Origin: JANMZO01 sp963763135
GTDB lineage: Bacteria; Actinomycetota; Acidimicrobiia; Acidimicrobiales; JANYDT01
Length of the DNA: 64,000 nucleotides
Assembly: GCA_963763135.1 (NCBI GenBank)
Contig: CAVXNJ010000005.1
Coordinates: 124,001 to 188,000, forward strand
Direction of reading: 5' to 3'
Shown: piece by piece, positions 25,141-33,032 of the stretch
Layout of the letters: each line of letters opens with the position of its first letter
How positions within the stretch are numbered: position 1 is the first letter of the stretch
Translations under genes and position numbers: made by a program
Notes under the pieces: generated by a model
The model's input: only the letters and a program-made list of their open reading frames with translations
Told to the model about the DNA's origin: nothing
Database searches by the model: none

Positions 25141-25614
25141 TCAGAGGTAGCCGCGGATCTCGAACGCCCATTCCCCTTCCGGCTTGATCAGCTGCCGGCC
25201 CGATACCTGCTCGACCATGACATACAGCCAGGTCTCACGATCGCCGGTCCACGGGTGCGGATCCCACGAATGAAGCCATTCCGGCGCAGCTTCGTTGTGG
25301 CCCTCGTGGAGCGTGCCCTGGGCCAGCACGCTCCACCCGGTCTGCGCCACCGGGTCGGTACCGTCGATCTGAAATCCGACACGGGCACCGGGATGGTCGA
25401 GCACGCCGCCCTCTCTGGCGCGAAACACCAGGACAAAGGCCGCGTCGCGGACCAGTTGGGTTTCCCGGCTGACGAGGCTCGCGGCCGCTTCGACCACGAG
25501 CCGGTAATTCACCGGAAACGCGAGCGGGGTCCCGTCGACCACCAGACACAGGCGTCCGATGCTGTGGGTACCGAGTGCGTAAAGACATTCCTCGCGAGTC
25601 AGTTCAACCATCAT
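25141..25614 (-). CDS. Pyridoxamine 5'-phosphate oxidase-fold protein, 157 aa
   Basis: This is a small split-barrel flavin-binding-type protein: an N-terminal LTREECLYALGTHSIGRLCLVVDGTPLAFPVNYRLV segment and a central FVLVFRAREGGVLDHPGARVGFQIDG, then GWSVLAQGTLHE, match the PNPOx-like family in which residues 20-110 form the barrel. Such proteins bind FMN, F420 or heme; the cofactor cannot be decided here. It lies 41 bp downstream of the universal stress gene in the same orientation, so the pair is probably an operon. PNPOx-like proteins are known members of the mycobacterial DosR regulon (for example Rv3129), which fits the dosR homologue next door. Confidence 0.78.
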   Translation of the reverse strand: MMVELTREECLYALGTHSIGRLCLVVDGTPLAFPVNYRLVVEAAASLVSRETQLVRDAAFVLVFRAREGGVLDHPGARVGFQIDGTDPVAQTGWSVLAQGTLHEGHNEAAPEWLHSWDPHPWTGDRETWLYVMVEQVSGRQLIKPEGEWAFEIRGYL

Positions 25615-25655
25615 GATGGTGTTCCTCCCTGGGCGCCTTTACGGGCGACACCCGG

Positions 25656-26096
25656 TCAGTCCTTCTTTTGCGGGCGCACCACGGTCACCGGACACGTCGC
25701 GTGATGGATGCACTGCAGCGCGGTGGAACCGAGCAGCAACGACGAGAAACCACCACGACCACGTGAACCGACGACCAGCATGTCGGCCCCTTCGGCCGCG
25801 GCGAGTAGTTCGGTCGCCGTCGAGCCACAGCGAATCGAGAGTTCAACCGGCACGACGGGGGTTTCGCCGAGCACCGTTTTCACTTCGGCCTCGACCATCT
25901 CGCGCTCGTTCGCTTCGGTCTTTTCGAACATTCCGGGGAGCGGGAACGCCCCACCCATCGGGTCGACGTACATCGGAAAGGTCCAGGCACCAACGATCTC
26001 AAGTGTCGCACCGCGGAGTTTCGCCTCGTCAGCTGCCCACAGGAGTGCTGCCCGTGCCGGTTCCGAACCATCGATGCCTACAACGATGCGAGCCAT
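25656..26096 (-). CDS. Universal stress protein (UspA family), 146 aa
   Basis: A single Usp domain: MARIVVGIDGSEPARAALLWAADEA at the start and the ATP-binding signature GSRGRGGFSSLLLGSTALQC near the C-terminus (Gly-x2-Gly-x9-Gly-Ser pattern), ending with CPVTVVRP. I chose ATG 26096 because it starts exactly at the Usp fold and is preceded by AAGGAGAC; the frame remains open upstream, but that extension has no Usp character. It is divergent from the dosR homologue with a 249-bp shared promoter region that contains a DosR-like box. Usp genes are the classical neighbours and targets of DosR in mycobacteria (Rv3134c lies directly in front of dosR), so regulation by the adjacent response regulator is likely. 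Confidence 0.93.
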   Translation of the reverse strand: MARIVVGIDGSEPARAALLWAADEAKLRGATLEIVGAWTFPMYVDPMGGAFPLPGMFEKTEANEREMVEAEVKTVLGETPVVPVELSIRCGSTATELLAAAEGADMLVVGSRGRGGFSSLLLGSTALQCIHHATCPVTVVRPQKKD

Positions 26097-26273
26097 GTGT
26101 GTCTCCTTAGTAAATGATCGTGATGTCGCGATTGATCTGAATCTGTTGTCGCATTCTGACCAGGTAATCAACAACCAGCAAACGGCCCGAGGCCACCGGC
26201 CGATGGTCCCAGTCGCCACGCGGCTCGCGGTGCTCACAAACGCGTTCAGCGACGTGACCGATGCCACAATCTC

Positions 26274-26287
26274 GGGACTTTCGTCAC
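26274..26287 (+). promoter_or_regulatory. DosR-like box between usp and the dosR homologue
   Basis: GGGACTTTCGTCAC matches the relaxed DosR consensus GGGACTWWNGNCCC at all but one position. It is 58 bp before the GTG of the response regulator and 178 bp before the usp start. The neighbouring GTCACGTGAC palindrome (26283-26292) overlaps its right half. Positive autoregulation, as in mycobacteria, is a reasonable inference. Confidence 0.6.
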
Positions 26288-26345
26288 GTGACGTCGGGAC
26301 AAAAGCAATGGAGCGAATCCGGCCGAGTTCGTGCAGACTTAGCCC

Positions 26346-27017
26346 GTGACGATACGAGTGTTCTTGGTAGACGACCACGAAATTGTGCGTCGTGGATTGG
26401 CTGATCTAATCAACCGTGAAGACGACATGATCGTCGTCGGTGAGGCCGGTCGAGCCGACGAAGCGACTGCTCGCATCGGTGCGACCTCGCCGAATGTGGC
26501 GGTGCTCGACTACCAGCTTCCCGATGGAAACGGCGTAGAAGTATGCCGAGAGGTAAAGGACCTCTACCCAAACGTCGCGTGCCTCATGCTCACCGCGTTT
26601 GCCGACGACGACGCGGTGTTCTCGGCGATCATGGCCGGAGCAAAGGGCTACGTCCTCAAGCAGATCCGCGGTAACGAACTCATCTCCTCAATCCGACGCG
26701 TCGCTGAAGGCGAGCAACTCCTCGATCCAGCCGTTACGGCGCGGGTTCTCGACCGGTTGCGCACCCCGCCCAAAGCCGAGCCGGATCCGCTTGAAGTGCT
26801 GTCACCTCAGGAACGCAAGATCTTGATGTTGATCGCTGAAGGCCTCACCAACCGTCAAATCGGCGAGCGCCTGTTCCTGGCCGAAAAAACCATCAAAAAC
26901 TACGTGTCTTCGGTTTTGTCGAAGCTGGGTCTTGAGCGTCGAACGGAAGCGGCGGTCTTCGCCTCACGTTTGACCAACCATCAGAACCCGGCCCCGATCG
27001 GCACCACCCACCGCTGA
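26346..27017 (+). CDS. dosR: DosR/DevR-type NarL-family response regulator, 223 aa
   Basis: The receiver domain (1-120) has the acidic pair D9/D10, phosphoacceptor D55 in [13 protein letters not shown], T83 and K105. The LuxR-type HTH (150-212) reads [55 protein letters not shown]. From memory, both ends closely match M. tuberculosis DosR ([51 protein letters not shown]), including the DNA-contacting Lys, Lys and Asn (here K181, K184, N185). GTG 26346 is the natural start. It activates genes in response to hypoxia/NO/CO in mycobacteria. Three DosR-like boxes nearby and the PAS kinase encoded downstream on the other strand support the same role here. Confidence 0.9.
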   Translation: [223 protein letters not shown]

Positions 27018-27078
27018 CACAGGAACTGACACCCGGCAACTGACACACGGGAGTCGGGTCAACGCTGTTCCGTTCGGC

Positions 27079-28143
27079 TCAGCCGAGCGGAACGGCAAAC
27101 ACAATGTGCGTACCTTCGCCTTGTGACGACGATATGTCGCACTTTCCGCCGAGACTGAGCGCGCGGTCCCGCAGGTTCCGCAGCCCCTGGCCCCCACTGT
27201 GGACGCCGGCGGTCGCATCGTGTTCGAAGCCAATACCATCGTCGCTGACCCGAACGACAAGTTGTTCGCCCTCAACGTCGACATCGACCCCCACCCGCCG
27301 AGCCGATGCGTGCTTCACGATGTTCGTGAGCGATTCACGGATCACGGCCACGAGATCGGCGCGAAGTCGCGAGGGCACCCGGTACTCGACCTCACTGCCG
27401 ATACGAACCTCGAGGGGGCAGTCGAGCATGCGTCGGGCCTCGTCGATGGTCGTACGGACGGAATCGCCCACGGTTCGCGGGTCGATCGGACGCCGGAGCG
27501 AGAAGATCGACGTGCGGAGGTCGCGAATGGCGTCGTCGATGCTGGCAACGGCCTGGTCGATCCGTTCGGCCACATCAGGGCGGCCGATGGCCGCCTGCAG
27601 ATTGAGTCCGGTCGCGAACAGCCGCTGGATCACCGTATCGTGCAGATCTCGGGCGATGCGGTCGCGGTCTTCGGCGATCGCGAGCCGCTCGTGGGCCTCC
27701 ACGATTTGATTGAGAAGGTGACGGCGCTCGGCCACATCGCGCATTACGGCAATGACCCGCCCTTCGGTTTCACCCTGCACCGGCGAGAGGCTGATCTCCA
27801 CCGGGATCTCCCGGCCGTCGCGGTGCCTGGCCGAAAGCTGGAGACCGAGTCCCATCGGTCGGGTATCGGGAGAGTCGGCGTAGGTTCCGCGGTGGTTCTG
27901 GTGCTGGAGGCGAAACCGGTCGGGAACCAGAACTTCGATCTTCTTACCGATCAGATCAGATTGGCTGTACCCGAGCATCGTGACGATGCTCCGGTTGACG
28001 TATTCAATAGAGCCGGTCCGGTCGCAGATGACGATTGCGTCGGGAGCCTGCTCCAGCGCTTCGAGCAGCACGGTCGTCACCAGAGGCATGTCGTTGGCAG
28101 ATTCAAAACCTGAGTCGACCCGCTCCTTCGACATTTTGACCAT
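27079..28143 (-). CDS. PAS-domain sensor histidine kinase of the DosS/DevS type, 354 aa
   Basis: Residues 24-140 form a PAS domain (EQAPDAIVICDRTGSIEYVNRSIVTMLGYSQSDLIGK ... RDGREIPVEISLSPV). The HisKA_3 dimerisation domain reads DRDRIARDLHDTVIQRLFATGL with phospho-acceptor H168, a string close to that of mycobacterial DosS/DosT. The C-terminal ATPase has ESLTNIVKHA, DDGIGF and GQGLRNLRDRA. It is cytoplasmic, with no membrane segments. It converges on the DosR-type regulator (62-bp gap), so the two form a plausible two-component pair. Unlike DosS/DosT there are no GAF domains; a single PAS must do the sensing. The start is either ATG 28143 or ATG 28134 (MSKERVD); the second has the better-spaced GTAGGGA. 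Confidence 0.88.
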   Translation of the reverse strand: MVKMSKERVDSGFESANDMPLVTTVLLEALEQAPDAIVICDRTGSIEYVNRSIVTMLGYSQSDLIGKKIEVLVPDRFRLQHQNHRGTYADSPDTRPMGLGLQLSARHRDGREIPVEISLSPVQGETEGRVIAVMRDVAERRHLLNQIVEAHERLAIAEDRDRIARDLHDTVIQRLFATGLNLQAAIGRPDVAERIDQAVASIDDAIRDLRTSIFSLRRPIDPRTVGDSVRTTIDEARRMLDCPLEVRIGSEVEYRVPSRLRADLVAVIRESLTNIVKHASARRVGVDVDVEGEQLVVRVSDDGIGFEHDATAGVHSGGQGLRNLRDRALSLGGKCDISSSQGEGTHIVFAVPLG

Positions 28144-28381
28144 CCCTACACCTTACGGGGAATCGGGCGAACGCGTGGATTCCAACCAACTCGAAGGTCG
28201 GGAGTCACACGCTCAGATGGAACTGTTGCCGGCGAGGTCGGGCATCGTGCGACACGAACCCCGAAAGATGTTTCGCAAACGCGAGGTCGGGGTAAACATG
28301 CTCCGGCACCCGAAAATGGCCGCTATGCGCACGCGAACATACGCCCCGTGTCACGATGTACGAAACGCGCAGATCGAGAAA

Positions 28382-28395
28382 GGGACTTAAGTCCC
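28382..28395 (+). promoter_or_regulatory. Perfect palindromic DosR box upstream of the multicopper oxidase
   Basis: GGGACTTAAGTCCC is a perfect 14-bp palindrome and matches every core position of the DosR consensus (GGGACTWWAGTCCC). It ends 59 bp before the multicopper oxidase ATG at 28455. A much weaker copy (GGGTCCTTTCGCCC, 28417-28430) follows, reminiscent of the paired boxes of strong DosR promoters. It also lies 239 bp upstream of the divergent kinase gene. Confidence 0.8.
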
Positions 28396-28454
28396 GGAAC
28401 TTTCCCATCGCTCGCAGGGTCCTTTCGCCCCATCGGCTTTCTACACTCGCTCCC

Positions 28455-29900
28455 ATGAGTTCAGTTACCGCGTATTCCGGTCCCTCGCGTGAATCAAGCG
28501 AGGGCGTGTCCCTGCTAGCCCTACTCACGGCGGGGCTTGCCGTGATTTTCGGCATTGCCGCGCTTGGGTTCAGCCTTCGAAACAACGATGGCGGAGGTGG
28601 TGGAGGCGGTGCTGCTGCAAGTCAGGAATCGGGCAAGTCGGTCGCAACCGCCGACGTCTTTCTCACCGACTTCAAAATTCGCGGCGTGCCTGACACCTTC
28701 CCGGCCGGGCCCATCGAACTGAAGATCAGGAACAACGGTTCCACCCCGCACACGCTGGTTATCGACGGCGTCGCCCGGACTGACAAGCTTGCCGTCGGAA
28801 AGTCAGTCACGTTGAGCCTCGGCTCCCTGGAAGCTGGCTCCTACACCTGGTACTGCGACATCGCCGGCCACAAGGAAGCGGGCATGACGGGGACGTTCAC
28901 GGTAACGGGCTCCTCCGCCACGGCCACCGGCACGGCGACCGCCGCTGCAGCCACCTCGGCGGCGTCCGAAACGGGGGCCGAGACCGTTAACACGCTTCCG
29001 CCGAAGGACGAAGAAGCTGTTGACCGAGAGCACCAGAAGGTCGTCCAGGCGTACCTGACGGGCCTTCCGGCCAAGACCGAGGGTCTCGGCGGCCAGAAGA
29101 TGAAGCCATCAGCCGTAGAAAATGGCGTCAACGTGTTCAACCTCACCGCCAAGGCCGTCCAGTGGGAAGTCGCCCCGGGCAAGAAGTTCGAAGCCTGGAC
29201 CTACAACGGTGCTGTCCCGGGCCCGGAACTCCACGTCAAGCAGGGTGAGACGATCAAGGTCCGCCTGAAGAACGAACTCCCCGAGTCGACCTCCATCCAC
29301 TGGCACGGCCTCGAACTCACCGACAACAAGCAAGACGGCGTGACGTTCGTGACCCAGGACCCGATCAAGCCGGGCCAGACCTACGAATACACGATTACCC
29401 CGCTCAACTGTGGTTCGCACATGTACCACTCGCACCATGCCGCTGACGCCCAGGTGCCGCTCGGCCTCCTCGGTGCACTTATCGTCGATTGCACGACCAC
29501 CCCGACACCGGCGTTCTACGCCCACGACACCGATTACACGGAAATCCTGACCGACGGCCCGCTCGGGTTCGGCATCAACGGCAAGGGCTTCCCCGGAACC
29601 GCTCCCATCGTCGCCAAGGTCGGCGAAAAGACGCTGATCCGGTTCATGAACGAGGGTCTCATCATTCACCCGATGCACCTTCACGGTCACCGCATGACGG
29701 TGGTGGCGAAGGACGGCAACTTCCTTCCGGCTCCGTACGAGGTTGACACGCTGAACATCGCTCCAGGTGAGCGCTACGACGTGATCGTGTCCTCCCTGTA
29801 CACCGGCGCATGGGCCTTCCACTGCCACATCCTCACCCACGCCGAATCCGACAACGGTCTGCACGGCATGACCACAGTCTGGGCCGTGAAGCCAGCGTGA
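28455..29900 (+). CDS. Membrane-anchored multicopper oxidase with N-terminal cupredoxin domain, 481 aa
   Basis: An N-terminal hydrophobic anchor (LLALLTAGLAVIFGIAALGFSL) is followed by a Gly/Ala linker and an extra cupredoxin domain at about 60-155 (PHTLVIDG; YTWYCDIAGHKEAGMTGTF, containing a Cys-x3-His-x4-Met type-1-like site). Two further cupredoxin domains carry the oxidase copper ligands: HWHG and YHSHHAADAQ in the first, HPMHLHGH and HCHILTHAESDNGLHGM in the last. This is a laccase-type oxidase rather than NirK nitrite reductase. It probably oxidises Cu(I) or a phenolic/metal substrate outside the cell. I chose ATG 28455; an in-frame extension to 28356 is Arg-rich and includes the DosR box. 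It overlaps the next gene by 4 bp. Confidence 0.9.
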   Translation: MSSVTAYSGPSRESSEGVSLLALLTAGLAVIFGIAALGFSLRNNDGGGGGGGAAASQESGKSVATADVFLTDFKIRGVPDTFPAGPIELKIRNNGSTPHTLVIDGVARTDKLAVGKSVTLSLGSLEAGSYTWYCDIAGHKEAGMTGTFTVTGSSATATGTATAAAATSAASETGAETVNTLPPKDEEAVDREHQKVVQAYLTGLPAKTEGLGGQKMKPSAVENGVNVFNLTAKAVQWEVAPGKKFEAWTYNGAVPGPELHVKQGETIKVRLKNELPESTSIHWHGLELTDNKQDGVTFVTQDPIKPGQTYEYTITPLNCGSHMYHSHHAADAQVPLGLLGALIVDCTTTPTPAFYAHDTDYTEILTDGPLGFGINGKGFPGTAPIVAKVGEKTLIRFMNEGLIIHPMHLHGHRMTVVAKDGNFLPAPYEVDTLNIAPGERYDVIVSSLYTGAWAFHCHILTHAESDNGLHGMTTVWAVKPA

Positions 29901-31209
29901 TAACACTCCCCACCCGAGCACTGAAGGTCGTTGCGCTCGCAGCGCTGATGACCTTCGTGCTCGCCGGTGTGGCCGGTCGGGCGAAAGCCCAGGACACGGC
30001 CGGATCATCGGCCATTGATGCAGGAACCGCGACCGGATCGTCGAAAACCGCAGACACTGTCGCTGCCAATCCAGTGCCCGCTCCGACCGAAGCGAAAGCT
30101 GTGGGCACCACCAGCACCGAGGACACAGCACCACGAGTACCGACAGCACCACGACGACATCGGGAGTCAAGGTCACCAAGGTGAACCTGACGACCGGTGT
30201 CGGCACCGGTGCCGACCGGGTATATGTCGCCACGGTGTTCGACTCGAACGGCAACGTCGTGAAGAACGCCGATCCCGACATCGGCGGCCTCGGCGCCGAC
30301 CCGGACCTTCGGGTGCCCACGGTTCCAATGAAGTCAACCGACGGCGGCAACACGTATACAGCGAAGGTCACCTTCCCGTCCGACGGCGACTGGGTCCTCG
30401 TCATTCGGGTCAGCAAGCCAACGCAGTACGTTGACCTGTTCACCGAGAACATTGTCGGTGCCGGAACGATCACGCACGAAGACACCGCCAACACTCCTTC
30501 ACGCAAGGCGGTTCGGGCTATCGATCCGAACTTCTATGACAAGTACGACCCGACGAATCCGAATCCCGGTACCCTGACCGACGCGCAACTAGCCGCCATC
30601 GAAGCGAATGGATCCACGCATGGCTCCACGCACACTGTGGTTACGGCGGCCGACGGCACGCTCGTAGCGGTGCATCCGTTCGATCTCACCAACGCCCTCG
30701 TCGCCATGATGCACCTGGCCGGTGCGGGCGCCTGGATCATCTCGGTGCTCGGACTCGTGCTCGCCAATCGGATCGGCCACACCGGTGCCCGTTCGGAGAT
30801 CACCCGCTTCATCGGCATGCACTACACGCTGCTCGCCATCGGCGGACTGTTCCTCGTGACCATCACGGGTGTGCAGAACGTGGTCAGCGCGTCGCCGGGG
30901 CTCACCAATCCGAGAGAGCTGCTCAATACGACCAACGGCACGGCATACCTGTGTGTCTTCGCCGTGAAGATGGTCGCCGTGGCCGCTTCGTTCGTCACGT
31001 CCTACCGGATTCGGAAGCTGCTTCCCACGCGACCGCAGTTCGCTGCGTACTACCGCCTGTCAAGCGCCGGTGCAATGGTCAACGACGACGAACCGAAGCC
31101 GACGAACGTTGCAATGGTTTACCGACTCGCTGAAACAAACGCGATTCTCGTCGTGTTCATCATCAGCTGCGTCGCCATCCTCGGCCAACTCCACCAGGCC
31201 ATCGTCTGA
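29897..31209 (+). CDS. Exported protein with CopD-like membrane domain (2-bp frameshift near 30122)
   Basis: GTG 29897 overlaps the stop of the oxidase gene (GTGA). It starts a signal peptide (ALKVVALAALMTFVLAGVAGRAKA) and a Ser/Thr-rich linker; the frame then fails near 30122, where GAGGACACAGCACC stands for an expected GAGGACAGCACC (AC duplicated). From there another frame continues with STTTTSGVKVTKVNLTTG, an extracellular beta domain (about 100 residues, resembling YtkA/CopC-type domains), a His-containing HGSTHTVV loop, and four hydrophobic segments including MMHLAGAGAWIISVLGLVLANR, reminiscent of CopD. Repaired length is about 436 aa. Coupling to a multicopper oxidase suggests a role in copper handling or supply. 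The break could be a sequencing error or a real slippage mutation. Confidence 0.65.
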
Positions 31210-31283
31210 GGGTTTCGACCCGAGGGCGCAAGACCCCCCAACGCAGTTCGCCCAGCCCCCCGAGCGAACTTGCGGATACAAGC

Positions 31284-31310
31284 AAGGCCCCGGCAAGTAG
31301 CCGGGGCCTT
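31284..31310 (+). terminator. Rho-independent terminator after the copper operon
   Basis: A perfect 11-bp stem, AAGGCCCCGGC / GCCGGGGCCTT with loop AAGTA, is followed by TGTTCTTTTCT. It lies 75 bp after the CopD-like stop and before the convergent gene ending at 31419. Confidence 0.9.
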
Positions 31311-31415
31311 GTTCTTTTCTGAGCTGTTCTTTTCTGAGCTGTTCTTTTCTGAGCTGTTCTTTTCTGAGCTGTTCTCTTCTGAGCTCATCTCTTCTGAGTT
31401 CATCTCTTCTGAGCC
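31311..31415. repeat. 15-bp minisatellite, 7 copies
   Basis: Four exact copies of GTTCTTTTCTGAGCT are followed by GTTCTCTTCTGAGCT, CATCTCTTCTGAGTT and CATCTCTTCTGAGCC. The array begins at the foot of the terminator and ends 3 bp before the stop of the convergent gene. It is open as a pentapeptide repeat on either strand (KNSSE on minus), but no gene is apparent. Confidence 0.92.
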
Positions 31416-31418
31416 GTT

Positions 31419-32027
31419 TCATGAACCCGGGCTGGACGTTCGGGTGAGGTGGCTCAAAATCTCCCTGGCTGTTGCATCCGGCGTTCTGCCGGCGGTGTAA
31501 ACGGTCGCTGTTGCCAGTTCCGCGTTGCTGGGGTCCTGGAGAAACGTCCGGTTCAGATCAATGACCTGCGCAAGGTTGCGCTCGGTCACATCCGGCACGA
31601 TTGCACGAAAGCGCTGAGTCAACACTTCGAGAGATTCGTCAGGGTTCGGACTCGGCAACAGGAGAACGACGTTTGGTTCCGGCGCCAACGCCCGACGGAC
31701 TCGCGCCCGATGGACAGGGTCGGCGTACACGGAGTTGCCGGCCCCGAACGGGATCACATGACCCGACGGGTGGTCCGACAGCAGTCGCTCGACGTGCGCG
31801 ATTTCGAAGGGCTTGCGATAGTCGCCGCGGGCCTTCGGTCCGGACTCCTCAAACAGTCGATCCGCGTAGGTCTCGTCGTAGCCGATGCTCTTGTAGAAGG
31901 GTATTCGAAGCTCATCGACGTCGACGAGCGGGAGCCCCAGTTCGGCGCTCAGCAGTGCGGCCTGGGTCGACTTCCCGGCAGACAGCGGGCCGATCAGGAT
32001 CACGTTTGCGCAGATCATCGCGTTCAT
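31419..32027 (-). CDS. P-loop kinase-like protein (shikimate kinase-like), 202 aa
   Basis: The N-terminus MNAMICANVILIGPLSAGKSTQAALLSAELGLPLVDVDELR has a Walker A (GPLSAGKST) followed by a DVDE motif, the arrangement of shikimate kinase/gluconate kinase-like P-loop proteins. FGAGNSVY and LLLPSPNPDESLEVLTQRFRAIVP follow. The substrate is unknown; the protein lacks clear shikimate-kinase signatures beyond the Walker A, so small-molecule or nucleotide kinase is as far as I can go. I chose ATG 32027, which sits right before the P-loop; the reading frame extends upstream but overlaps the promoter of the divergent hydrolase. Confidence 0.65.
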   Translation of the reverse strand: MNAMICANVILIGPLSAGKSTQAALLSAELGLPLVDVDELRIPFYKSIGYDETYADRLFEESGPKARGDYRKPFEIAHVERLLSDHPSGHVIPFGAGNSVYADPVHRARVRRALAPEPNVVLLLPSPNPDESLEVLTQRFRAIVPDVTERNLAQVIDLNRTFLQDPSNAELATATVYTAGRTPDATAREILSHLTRTSSPGS

Positions 32028-32144
32028 TCTTTCAACTCGGGCTACGGCCAACACTCCCCTTTCGATACGAGAGGCGGGTCGATACCGGCTCAATGTGTGC
32101 CCTGACGCATCTCGGTAACGGCTGACCCTGAGTACGCTACGGCG

Positions 32145-32993
32145 ATGAAGGATTGGCAGCAGGGTCAGGTTCATTCGGGCGGTTCAGACGGTTCCGACAG
32201 TGCGTCGCTGCGATACTTCCGCTCGGGTGGGGACCGGCCGCCGCTGGTACTGGTCCACGGATTCACGGATCACACGCTGTACTACACCCGCGTGGCCGAC
32301 GCCCTGGCCGCGGACTGGGATGTCATTGCGTACGACGCCCGCGGACACGGTGCGTCGAGTCGCGTGAAGAATCGGTTCGACGACGAGACGCGGGTCGCTG
32401 ATCTCGTTGCCGTCATCACTGATCTCGGTCTCGACCGGCCGGCGCTCATGGGACATTCGATGGGAGGAGCCACGGTCGCCCAGGCCATCGCGCAAAACCC
32501 GAGGTTGAGCCGAGCCGCCGTTCTCGAGGACCCGGCGTGGTCAGAGCGCACCGACGAGGAGATCGCCGCGCAACGTGAGTTGCGCGCCAAGTACTTCGGC
32601 GATTGGCGATTGTGGGTGGCCGACATGCAGAACATGCCGCGTGAACAGGCGCTCGCGCAGCGCACGGCCGACGAACCGACCTGGTCGCCGGTCGATGTCG
32701 AGGTCAGCCTCGACGGTCGGCTGCAGTTCCAACTCGATCTCTTCGATCATTTCCCGTCGGATCGGTCACCCTGGCGTCCGCTCGTCCCCCGCTTCGGCTG
32801 CCCCACGCTGCTGATGCTGGGCGGAGAGCCGAGCCGCGGCGCGATCGTGAGCCAGGCCGATGCCGAAGAGGCCGTGCGCCTCAACCCGCTCGTCGCCTGG
32901 GCCAGGATTCCCGGCGCCGGACACCACGTGAAGTACGACCGCTACGACGAGTTCATCGACGAGGTCAGCACGTTTCTGGCGTCGGCCCGATAA
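32145..32993 (+). CDS. Alpha/beta-hydrolase family protein, 282 aa
   Basis: This is a canonical hydrolase core. PPLVLVHGFTDH supplies the oxyanion region, YDARGHGAS follows, and GHSMGG carries the nucleophile Ser105; PGAGHHVKYDRYDEFIDEVSTFL supplies the catalytic His near residue 262. The acid is probably in the strand-6 to -7 region (LLMLGGEPSRGAIV). There is no signal peptide, so it is cytoplasmic. The substrate is unknown; esterase, lactonase and haloperoxidase-like members share this pattern. It stands alone between a divergent kinase-like gene and an unrelated gene 39 bp downstream, which may be co-transcribed. Confidence 0.85.
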   Translation: MKDWQQGQVHSGGSDGSDSASLRYFRSGGDRPPLVLVHGFTDHTLYYTRVADALAADWDVIAYDARGHGASSRVKNRFDDETRVADLVAVITDLGLDRPALMGHSMGGATVAQAIAQNPRLSRAAVLEDPAWSERTDEEIAAQRELRAKYFGDWRLWVADMQNMPREQALAQRTADEPTWSPVDVEVSLDGRLQFQLDLFDHFPSDRSPWRPLVPRFGCPTLLMLGGEPSRGAIVSQADAEEAVRLNPLVAWARIPGAGHHVKYDRYDEFIDEVSTFLASAR

Positions 32994-33032
32994 TCGATCA
33001 CTGCGGTCACGAACACCGAGCGTTCCTTCCCT

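Noticed and set aside
28455..29900. Copper nitrite reductase (NirK)
   Set aside because: The ligand set HWHG / YHSH / HPMHLHGH / HCHILTH is that of a laccase-type multicopper oxidase; the NirK type-1 site in domain 1 is absent.
31311..31415. CRISPR-like array
   Set aside because: 15-bp units are contiguous with no spacers; it is a minisatellite.
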